From assembly GCA_963742725.1 (NCBI GenBank), contig CAVUMX010000001.1, positions 1-64,000 on the forward strand: DNA of 64,000 nucleotides. Reading direction: 5' to 3'. Below, one piece after another: positions 1 through 12,000 of the stretch (positions within the stretch are counted from its first letter, which is position 1; every line of letters begins with the position of its first letter). The position numbers were made by a program, and so were the translations under genes. Under the pieces are notes generated by a model, which saw only the letters and a program-made list of their open reading frames with translations, was not told where the DNA came from and made no database searches. This DNA comes from CAVVAL01 sp963742725. Lineage in GTDB: Bacteria; Actinomycetota; Actinomycetes; Mycobacteriales; Cryptosporangiaceae.

Positions 1-3000
1 GCAGCGTGCGCCTGGCCCGCAGGCATCACCCGACTGAATAGGCCATCCTGATGCGCTACGCCTACCGAATCTACGAGCGACGCTAGATTGTCGCGACTCA
101 GGCCCCCGGGCCCGACCAACAGCTTCAAGTTCTTCAACGCCGCCGCGTCCACTGCCCCAAAACCGGCCACTGGGGCCTCCCCGAAGAGGGACTTCGCTTC
201 CTCCCGTGCCGCGTCCACCTGGTCGGCGGTCATGCCAAGCAAATCGACCCAACTGGCCATCCCGACGTATCCGAACAGGTTCGCCACGTCGACGAACCGA
301 TTCGGCATCAAGGCGACCAGCGTGTCAACCAGCTGCGGCTCGCTGTCCAACACTTTCCATGTCGGCAGCGTCCCTGCGTCATCGCCGAACGAGTTCATCA
401 GGTTCTCGTACAGCAACTGCTCGTTGTTCATCTGTTCCAGCCGCGTGACCGCCTGAATCTCCTCCCATACACCACGCGCATACTCTCGGCGGCCCGCTAC
501 CTTCGCGTAGTCAAGCAGATCATCATCGAATTTCCGTGCGATCCCGTCGGTTTCAGCGAGTACCGCCGGTCGGCTGCCAGCAGTCGGGAAGTCCAGAGCG
601 TGCACTTCCGTCAGCACGACCAGCGGTACGCCCGACGGATATCCCTCGCCGCCCCACAGCTCAGGGTTCGCCTCCTGATCCTGCTCGATCGCCGCTTCTA
701 CGTCCTCAACCGAGCCCTCGATAGTACGGTAATCGCCTGGATTGATGCCCATCTCGTGCAACCATTGGTCAGATGTGAGTAGACCCTTGTCCATGGTGAG
801 ATCGAATACCATCTGCTGCAGGCCGTTCGGCCCCTTCACCTGTAGCGTCGGCGCCACGTGGAAATCCCAGAACACGGGCTTAGGACTATCCTGAGTCGCC
901 CCCTCCGCAGTCGTAGACATCAGGCTCAGGGGCGGATTTTGCCGCGCAACGAATATTTTCTGCGGCATTGCACCGGCCTTGATCAACTCAAGCGACCAGA
1001 GATGCGCTCGGAGATCACATCCGTTTTCGGGATGCTTGATCGGAATCCATACCTCACCCGCGGAATAGTGGTCGAATGTCGCCTCACCCAGTGCCTCGAA
1101 CCACTGCTGCGCCTGCTCCATCGTCACCGGCTGCTGTGATGCGTGCCCGAACAGATAGCTCACATAGCCGGCCAACGACGGCTCCGCCTGCACCAGGTCG
1201 TCTTTTAGGTCCCGACTGAACAGAGTGGAGTACGCATCTGACACTGGCTGCAATACCCGGAACGACCGATCTGCCTTCGCAATTTGCGCGAACGCCACCT
1301 CAACCTGATCACTATCGATCAAATCGTGCAGATTGCGCGCGAACGCCTGAACCTGCGGCAGAGCCATCGGCTCGAAATACGGGGCCGACGCCGTCCTCGG
1401 CGCGGGCGGCAACGACGGGTCAATCGTCAGGACCTGCGCGTACCCGAGCGGCTCCATAATCCGCGCGTACTCTTCGACTGTCAGACGCCCCTCTTCAACC
1501 GCTGTATCCAGTAGGTCCGCCAGCGAACCGAAGCCCATAACCGCCAGTGCCGTCTCCAAGGCAGACACCGCTGGCTGATTGCCACCCATCCAATGCAGCA
1601 GAGTCATGACCTCCGCCACATCAACGCTCGGCCGCGCCAGGAGATCAGCGATTCGCGACGCCATATCGACCGACTCGTGCGCGACCGGCACCGAAACCGA
1701 CGCACCGATCCCTATAGCCGACTGCGGTTCCACCGACCACAGCGGCAGCATTCCTGGCAAGACCTCCCGCTCGCCATTGATCGCAGACGATTCATGCGCC
1801 TCCGCATCGGGGAAGACACCATCGTTTCCGGTCTCCGCCGCCGGACTCCTGGTATTCGGCCCGTTCGTCCGCGACGGCCCACCGGCCGAGGGCGAAACAG
1901 TGCCCGTCTCGCTACCGACACCCCCCGGTGCACCGCCGGCGCCCTCCGCTGCGGGAAGGCCGGCAGCCTCACCCAACTCACGCGCGTAATCAGACGCGGC
2001 ATACTTAAGAGCCTCGCCCGTCAACGCCTCCGGGTTGACCTGCAAGAACTCCGCAACCGCAAACGTGATGTCGTTGAACACGTCCCTGTCAGAACGCGAA
2101 CCATCAATCGTCAACTCGAACCTGTTCCGACCCGAGTTGAGGAAGACCGCCTGCGCCTCCAAATCCGCCAAACGCCCATCCGACAACTTGCCGAACCTCA
2201 GCACCAACCGATCCCGCACCGACAACAACTCGACAACCGCCGAAGCCTCATCGACGAGCGCCGTCTCACTACTATCAACCGGCACACTCGAGGCCGGCAC
2301 GGTCGTGTTCGGGTTAATCGTATCGATCCCGGACCACAGCAATTCGGTCCGAGCATAACTCGGGTGATCCACACCCAACAGCATCGACGTCACCGTCAAA
2401 CCGTGACCACGGAGCGCCGCCAACGCACCCAGATGCTTCCCCGTGATCAGACTACGATCCACCAAATCGTTCGTCGCATGCATAAACTCATTAGCGATCG
2501 TATTCTTCTGCCCAGACGGCGCCGCGACCCAACGATCGTACAAATGATGCACGACCTTGTCCATCAACTCCGCGGCATACTCAGCAGCCTTCGGCTGCTC
2601 ACCCACACCCATCAGTCCGTCGTCAAGACTGCTCAGCCGGAAGACCAAATTGATCACACCCGCAACCAAATCCGACGTCGACTGCTCATCGGCATCCTGA
2701 GCATCAGCCGGAAGGTCCTCCCACACCCCCTGCAACAACTTCAACTGTGCCTTATTGTCAGCCGAACCCAACCACTTCCCCAGATCTCCAACTACCCTCT
2801 CGGCCTTCGTCCGCAACTTCGCCGCCCCCGCACTCGGCTCCACCGTCACAAACTCAACCGGCCCCCCAACACCCACGGCACCCTCGCCGCCACCCGCAAC
2901 CTCCCCCGATATGGCACCGACCTCATCCAACCCGTCAAAACCCGAACCCTGCACCTCACCAGCCGACTCCACCGGAACTACACCCTCCGGCACAACCGTC

Positions 3001-6000
3001 GACCCGTCATCCACGTGGAGGTGTGAGAAGTCTGCGAGCAACTCGACCACGATCTCCGCGGGCACATTCGCCTCGGCCTGCCCACTGGACTGCGGCGCCG
3101 GGGTGCTCGACCCCATCGGTGCACCGCCCGCGTTCGTAGCCTCTGGAATGTCCCTCGCGTTGCCCAGGTCCCGGGCGAAGTTGGACGCGGCGATCTCAAG
3201 CGCTTCGCCTTCTAGGCCGCGCGGATTGACATGCAGGAACTCGGCCACCGCGAACGTGATCTCGCGTTCTGCCACCACGTTCGGCCGCGACCCATCGATG
3301 GTCAGACCGAAATTGTTACGGCCGCTGCTGATCTCGATCGCACGCGCCACCAACCTGTCCGCGCCCGCATTTGTCAGCTTCTGATACTGAAGCTCCAGGT
3401 GCTCCTGCACCTCACGCTCGCCACGACCGCTCATGGGTGGAATCTGCGATCCGACTGGTGACGTCGACGTCACTGCCTCGACGACCGGAGAAGGGATTCC
3501 CCGTTCTGTCGTGACTGGCTGCGACGAGCCCGTCTCGGATGTGGAGCCCAGGTCCTGGGAGTCCCATTCCATGACCTCTTCCTCGTCCCGAAGGTCGTCG
3601 CGTGGCCTGGTGGGTTCGACGTGGTTGTGGCCGGTTGTCTCGGATCCCGACTCGACGTCGGTGGTCATGATCGTCTGCGGGCTGTCCGAGATCAGCTTGA
3701 GGCCCTGCCCGTCCTGCAGCGTCTTGGCGATGTCATCCAGCGACCGGCCGCCTTGGAACATCACGTGGGTATCGGTGGCCACAACCGGCCGGAACCCGTT
3801 TTGCAGCAGGAACATCGGGAGCAACAGGTAAATGTTCAGACGCGAGTTGGTGTCACTGAACGGATGCACAGTCTGCAGGGTGCGGACCACCCGGCCGATC
3901 GCCCGGAACTTGGCGTTGTCGCTGGTGGCCGCGGACAGCTCGGTGTAATAGCGGTCAAGGATGGAGTTAACGAGCTGCGGCATCTCCTCGGCCGTGAAAT
4001 GCGACAGGATCTGGCCCTCGTGGCTCCACGTCAGCGCGTCCTCCTGACCGAATACACCCACCACCGGCTTACCGTTGATCGTCTCGGTCAACAGCGTCTT
4101 GCTTATGTGGTGCGAGCGAATCGGATGCGCCGTCTGAACCCCGTCCTGCACCGCCTGCTCAGAACCGGTGGCCGCCGCATTTACCGGAAGGTGAGAGTTC
4201 ACCAGATCATGCAGATGCTGGTAAAGGGCCGCGTCGAGGTGGATGGACGACATGTCCGCATGATCGAGTACCTCACGGAACGCGTCGATCATGCCTTCCT
4301 GATATCCCGGAGCGCCATTATTGTTGTAGTAGGACCCCGGATTCGTCGGAAACGCCTTCAGCGCATTGGCGTGATGTTGGGCCTTGATATACAGCCGCCA
4401 CCATTCACTCTCCGGAAGAACGTCGGAGAGTTTCGTCGACGCCGAGTGGATCGCCGCGGTGTCGTATTTCCTACCGCCCTGGCTGCTTCCACCATCGCTG
4501 TCGCTGGTATACCGGTCGTGATGCTCCCAGAACTGCACATTTTCTTTCGCCCAGTGCCGTTCCATCTGAGCCCGCTGAAGCAAAAGATTGATCCGGGCCG
4601 CCGCGCCGAAATCAATCGCCGGACCAGACCGGCCCCGCGTATCGGTAAGCGTGCGCTCCAACTCGGCGACGTTCTCCTCAGCCTTCGCGTACTCGCTATG
4701 GGCATCCACCAACGAACGCGGCAGCACAGACCCAACCGGCGGCCGCCCATCACCCAACCCGCCCTCACCAGGCAACTGCTCCTCATCCGGGCTGTCATAG
4801 ACCGCCTCCTCAACGCCCGTGAACGCACTCGGCCGCCGCGGACGAACCACACCCACCTCATGGTCCGACGCCTCACTACCTTCTGTGCTGCCCTGGCTGG
4901 GTGAACCGTCCTCGGGCGTGTCCTTACTTGAGGAGTCGTCAGCGTCATAGTCGGCCGGCGCAGAGTTTCCACCGCTCGAGTGAGTGTCAGACTCATCCAC
5001 ATCCACATCCACCGACAACGCCTGCGGAACCAAACCCGCCGGAACCTCAACCACCTCAGACTTACGCCGCGGAACCTCCCGCACCGCCAGCTCGTCCTCA
5101 GCCACAGAGCCCACAACCGACGACTCCGGCGACGACTCCGCCGAAACATCGAACCAAGCCGCCGGCGTACTCACCAATGTCGACGCCTTGCCTGGCAGCT
5201 GGATGCCGACCTCTGCGCCCTTGCCCTTACCGACCGTCCGCTCATACGCCGCCGCAAGATCCAGCCCAGTCACCGGCCGCCCCGACGCCTTAGCATCCGG
5301 CACAAGATCGACCAAGTCCTTGCGCTGATCCGGTGTCACCACCGCGTCAGTGGGCAGCTTGAACGTCGCTCGCGCCACCACGTCCAGGTCCGAGACCGTG
5401 AAGTGACCCAGCTTGTTCCCCGCGCCGAAAACCAGGTTTTCCACTCGCCGGATGCCGGTCAAGTGACCAACGTCGATCTGCTGGTCGGAACCGAAGACTT
5501 CCTGATACACGTCGACGATGTCTCGCATCCGACCGATCTCGTGCGGCGTGACCTTGGTAAACCGACCACGAGCCTTACCGAACAGCCCGCTCTCCTTGTG
5601 GAGACCAGTGTTCCGAGCCAGTGTCTCCAACTCCGTGTCCGACAGCCCAACCGGCTTAGTGCTCTGCACATCCCCCAACACATCACCGATCGACGACGAC
5701 ACTTCGGTGCCACCGAACGCCGGATCCTGAATAACATCGTCGAGGATTTCGATCATTGCCTCATAGGCAGCTACCTCGACGTCCAGCTGGCCCGATTCCC
5801 TGGCCGTGACATAGCGATCAGCCTGCGCAATCCACCGATCAATGAAATCGTTGCGACGATCAGCGACACCATCACCGTTAGTCGCCACCAACTCCGCCAT
5901 CGTCCGCCAAAACGTCACATCCTCCGCAACCGACGGATACTTGGGCCCGTTGGACACCAGGCCATCTGCCGGCAACTCGACGACCGTTTCTTCATTCGCA

Positions 6001-9000
6001 TTCGTACCCGAGAACTCACCAAGCTGCGGACCTGATGGCGTGCTTGTGCCGGACGACCCCACAACCGAAGTATTCGGGTCCGCCGCCGGATTCCTGGTAT
6101 TCGGCGCGTTCGTCCGCGACGGCCCACCGGCCGAGGGCGAAACAGTGCCCGTCTCGCTACCGACACCCCCCGGTGCACCGCCGGCGCCCTCCGCTGCGGG
6201 AAGGCCGGCAGCCTCACCCAACTCACGCGCGTAATCAGACGCGGCATACTTAAGAGCCTCGCCCGTCAACGCCTCCGGGTTGACCTGCAAGAACTCCGCA
6301 ACCGCAAACGTGATGTCGTTGAACACGTCCCTGTCAGAACGCGAACCATCAATCGTCAACTCGAACCTGTTCCGACCCGAGTTGAGGAAGACCGCCTGCG
6401 CCTCCAAATCCGCCAAACGCCCATCCGACAACTTGCCGAACCTCAGCACCAACCGATCCCGCACCGACAACAACTCGACAACCGCCGAAGCCTCATCGAC
6501 AAATGCCGCCTCACTACTATCAACCGGCACACTCGAGGCCGGCACGGTCGTGTTCGGGTTAATCGGCACATTCGCCTCGGCCGGCCCACCGGACGGCGGA
6601 GAATTGTTCGTCAGCACCGACGGCGTGCCTCCGCCAACCTCCATTTCCGGGAGGGCAACATTCCTAGCGTCAGACCCCATCGGCGGCGGCACGTCCGGCA
6701 GCGGCGAGATCGTCACGTTGTTGTTCTGGAGCCAGGTCTGGAACTCCGTCGGGCTCAGAACGGTCGGCACTGCGTACATCGGATTGTCGACCTTGAACGC
6801 CTCCGCACCGCCTACGAGGATGGCCTCGACCGTGACGGCGTGGAGCCCGACGGGGATGTCCATCGTCGCCTGTTGCGGTCCGGCCCACAGCAGCCTCTTC
6901 CAGACCCCGTCGGCCAGCGGCCGAGTCGTCCACGGCGCTGAACCGGACAGCTCCGGAACAACGTTGGAGTCCAGGAGGGTGCTGAGGGCGTCGAGGTAGG
7001 CCAGGCCGTTGATGGCGTCCGAACGACGGGTGCCCCGGTCAACGCTCAAGGGGCTGGAGATCAGGGCGCTCGCCGACCAGCTGTCGATGACCTTCTTGGT
7101 CAGCACCGGGATTGAGGCGGTCCCCTTGCTGGGATCGACGACCGCGCTCAGCTTCTGCATGGCGCGTCCCCAGTCCACGCTGAGCTTTGACCATGCCGCC
7201 GGATCCTGGTTGCCGGCTGTAACGAGCTGGCTCGCAACGGCCTGCAACCGGTCGAATTCGCTGCGCGCCTCCTCGACACGCTTTGTGACCAGGTCGTTGA
7301 CCGTGCGGCCACTGAAGCGGTTCTCCGTGCTCTGCACGAGCTGCGGGTCTCGCGTGCGCAGGTCGGTCAGCGTCTGCTCGATCTGGTCAGCCAGGTTGCG
7401 CCCGACCAGGAGTTGCCCCGCGATCGTCGGCACCTTAGAGCGGATCACGGTGTTGAGGCTCGCCGGATCACACGTGTTGAGGAACTGCTGCACGTCATGC
7501 CCCACGGCGGCGAACATCGCGGCCGCCAGCGCGTCGGGCGAGCCGAGCAGCTGCATGAACAACGGGTCGTTGTTCATCAGGGCGCGGCCCTGCGGCGTGA
7601 GATTCGCAGTCCACAGCTCAGCCAGCCGCTGACCGATCGTCGCCCCCGGCGTATACGTCACGCCCTCCAACACCGACCCGGGCTGGGTGAACGGGTCGTT
7701 GCCCTGCGCGACCTGCTCCGCCACATCGCGCAGCACGTTTTCCAACTGGCGAGGCGTGAATGGACGGGCCTCGTGGCCATCGCGCGTCGGCACCAATGAC
7801 GTGGACGCCAAGCTGTCGAGCACAAACGCCGTCACCTGGTTCGCGACATCGGCGCTGACCTGATCGAGGTTGGCGTTGATGCGCTCCACCGCATCCGATA
7901 CCCGCGGCGACGTCAGTACGTCAGAGGCGTAGTTCTCCAATGTGCCGGAGCCGGCGAAAGCCTCCAATTCGCCGCGGACCTTGGTCACCGCCGCCGAGTC
8001 GAACCCGAAACCCTCCAGCAGCGACGCGTCGTGCCCGGAGACTTCTGCGTTGCCCGGTGCACTCGTCTCCGGGCTCGCGACGGTCGTGTCCTGCGTACCC
8101 ACTTCGCTCGTCACGAGTTCGACCGTGGTGCGGCTGCGCAGCTGCTCGTAGGACGCCCCCACATTCTCGGCGTTGGCCGGGGCCGGGATTCGGCCGCGCG
8201 AGGACGCTTCGATGTGAATCTGCGCCCCGAGCTCAGGGTCGATCTGCGTCAGCTTCTCTCGGATGACGTTGGCGACGTTGTCCGCGCGCTCCTGCCCGAC
8301 CTGGTTGGCACGGAACGACGCCACAGACTCGGGCACGAAACTCAGACCGGTCATCCCGTTACCGCCGCCTTCGACACTGATTGTCGGCGGCTTCAGCCCC
8401 TGCTCGTCCCGCCAGCGGGCAACCTTGATCGCGGTGTTGGCGAACATCGACAAGCTGACCGAGTTCGGGTCGACCGCCGTTGACTTGGCGCTGAAGTCGA
8501 TGGTCAGCGGCTTACCGCTCCCATGCCCGCCGACGACAACCAGCGTCAGCGGGTTGACGAACGCGGAGTTTCCGTGCCACGACGCGTGGAAAGACTGCCC
8601 AGGCGTGTTGTTGGCGAACATGCGGAAGCCCCACATGTCCTCATTCCGGCCAAGATCCGGAGAGTCACGGAGGATGTTGTCCTTGACCGACTTCGCATGC
8701 TCGGCGAAATCAGGCGTGTAAAGGTGCTCACTGAGCCCTGTGAACTTCTCCAGGTACGCGTTGGCTTCGGCCGAATCAACTGGCATCGGCGCATCGTTCA
8801 CGACGTAGTGCTCGACGTTTAGCCGAGCCGCTTCGATCGCGACTTCGTCAAGATCGAGTGACCGCGTGTTCTCCAAGGTGAGCTGCGTGTTGTTGTCGGC
8901 GCTGGTCGCGACTACACCAGCGAAGTGATAACCCCAGGCGCCGTTGCGGTGGACAGGCTTGCCCAATCCGGAGTAATCAGTATCGAACGCGGTATCCGTA

Positions 9001-12000
9001 CCCTCTCCGTTAGCGCTGATCGACTGGATCATGTACGCCTCGCCGACCTGCGCCCACGCGTACTGGTTGACGCCGATCGCCTCGAGGGCCGAGTTCATGA
9101 CCGGGTTGTTGAACACGTTCACCCCGTACTCGCGGCCCGGACGCGGCGCGCCGTCGTGACGGCCACGACCGCGGCCATCCTGTGCCACGGCCTCCGTAGC
9201 CCACTTGGGATCGACGTTCGAGACATCGCCCTTCTTCGCCACGTTGGCCAGCTTCTCGGCGAGATGGTGGGTCCCCGTCACCTCTAGCGTGTCGTTCGGG
9301 TTGATCTGCACGACGCTTGCCTGGCCCGGAACCGGCTGGCCGTTCGGGCGGATCACCACATGCGACGGTTGACCACCGATGACACCGGCGGCGAAGTCCC
9401 GGCAGATGGCCGCCAGCTGTTCGAGGAAGAGCGGCTGGACCATCACCAGGCTCGAGGCGCTACCCGCCACCTGCAGGGTGTTCTCCGGCACGGTCTTCAG
9501 GCGGACGTGGCTGCCTGCCTGCTCCAGTGCCTTGTTCGTGTCTTGCACGACCTCCTCGGTGGCGTAGAACTCGTTCACCTTTCCGCCGTCGGTCGCGTTC
9601 ATCGCAACCGTCCCGTCGGACGACACGAAAATCGGCGGATGGGTGTCGAACTCCACGGGGCGATGAACGACGAACCGGGGGAAAAGGCCGTCACCACGGT
9701 CATGCACCTGGGCGTTGCCGTTCGTCCGGCTGAACGGCAGTGTCTCCCCATGACTCACCACATAGTCGAGCGTTATCGTGGCGGGCTCGGCGCGGCCCGG
9801 TACCTGACCCGCTTCCACGGGGTAGCTGTAGTCGGTGTCCTCGTACGCTGATCCCGGCAGCAAGGTAAAGGTCACCGGAGTTACGTACTCGCCCAGCCGC
9901 CAATGCGGCTCCCGATCCGAATGCGCATTAACGAAATCGCGGAGGCCTTCGGGCAGGTACAGCGTGGCATCAACCTCGTCAGTCTCGCCGTCGACCTCCA
10001 CCAGCTCGCTGCGGGTGAACGTCGTGCTCTCGATCATCGACGCGAACTCCGGACGGGCGGCGATGAACCGTATGGCAGCGTCCAGGATGAGGTCCGCGTC
10101 GGCGTCGGGCAGGTTCTTGAGGAGTTCCCACTGACCGATGATGTGCAAGTCACCGTTCCGCGCGGAGAGATCACGCACGAGGTTCTGGGTGACCTGCTTC
10201 GCCACCGTGAGAGTCTCCTCGGCGCTGAGCTCGACCTGCACTCCGTCATCGGTGACGAAATCAGGGGCCGGCGTTATCGCGCTGAAGTCGTACAGGTTCG
10301 GGCCTGACAACAGCGTGTCTAGGTCGATCAGCAGCTGCTTCACTGTCGAGTAGAACGGCGCACCGTCCGCCGGCGCGTTCGCCGTCTCGGTGACACCGGA
10401 AGGCGCGACCCCCTCCGGCATCTCCGGAGAGGTCTCCTCCGACACAGCCTCGACGAATTCATCAGTACCGACGTTCGTACTGGTGCTCGTGTTCCCTTGC
10501 GCCGTCGGCGCGTCGGCCGTGTACTCGTTCTGGGACGCGTCGGCGGTCGGTGTCGTGTCCGTGCTAACCACCGGCGGGGGCACATTCGGGGGCGTGGAGT
10601 CCAGTTTGACAGGCCCGCCGTCGCTGAAGGCATCGGCCGACGGCCCAGCCACGTCATCCTGCACCACATCAGCCGCCGGTCGATCCAACACCGAGTTGGT
10701 GTTGCCGGCAGTCGAGTCGGACGGTTCACCGGCACCGACGTCGGTGCCACGCTCCGGCGTGTTACCCGCGACCGGAGGTATCGCGTCAGCCACCTCACTA
10801 GTGATCTGGGTGTTCTCCCGCGCGGGCGCGGTCTTCACCGGCACCGGCTGCGGCTCGACCGGCCCGGCCGGCGGCTGCTCCTTTCGAACGGTGTGCGTCA
10901 TCGGCCCGTCGTGCAGGAACACGCTGGTACTCACGCCCTGGAACTCCGTGTCAACCCACGTCACCGTCGGCATGGCTCGACCGGGCTCGAACCGGATCAG
11001 GGGCTCCTTACCCGGCCGGTGACCATCGACGATCTTGTCGAAGATCTGGTGATCGAAGGCCGACTGCGGCTGCCAGTTCATGTGCGCGCCATGCATCACG
11101 CCCATGTCCGAATCGACCATCACCTCCTCCACATAGGAGTACGCCGCGTCCGACAACACCTCCCCGTTCGGCAAGGAAATATTGAACACGTCATGGTCGC
11201 CAGTGACGGGCAGCCACCAGCCGTCCTCGGTCTGACCGAACACCAGGCCGTCACTCACCATGAACCGGCCGGACTCCACCAAGCTGTCCATCTTCGGCTG
11301 CAACTCAGTGAACTCGTTCTTCCGCTGGTCGAAGCGCGCCTCGATTTCCCCCCACACTTCTCCCAAGTCGGCGGTCCGTTCAGGCATGACCGGGTCGAAG
11401 TAGCCCACCAGCCCTTTCGACTCGGGATTGGCACCAAGATGCACATCAAGGTCGTTAACTGTCTTCGCCTTGATATCCATCGGCTTCGGCATCGCGCCAG
11501 CCTTCAACCACGCCAGCGACTCAATGTTCGTAGGCCGGACGTCGATGACCACGCCCAGCCCGTTCGCGATGGCCTGGAACTTTTCCTGGTTCACCACCGG
11601 CATCCCGAAGCCGTCCTCCAACGACTCGGCAGGAACATCCGCCGACTGCGGCTCCGCGATCAGATCCAATGGAACCTGCTCCGCCGCAGGTGTGATCCGC
11701 TCAGGACCACGGTGCAACACAGCACCACCACCTATCGGCATGCCCGGCTCGTCCGACGGAATCGACACGACCCCCAGCGGAGTACCGCTCACAGGAAGGC
11801 CCACCGTCCTACCGACCGGCGCCTCGTCAACCGGCAGCACAACAACTGTCTCCTCCGGCGCGCTCGTACCCGAGCCCTCGCCTGCGGTCTGCGGCGCTGT
11901 GCTTGTTTCCGTGTTGAAACTTTCGGGGATGCCGCCGGCGCCCTTGGTCGGAGGGAGGTTCCGCTTGATGCCCAGATCACGCGCGTAATCAGACGCGGCA

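Noticed and set aside
1593..4904. Long plus-strand frames at 1593-3026 and 3621-4904
   Set aside because: Antisense to spacer modules A and B and the Fic-like domain. Arg/Thr-rich translations without motifs.
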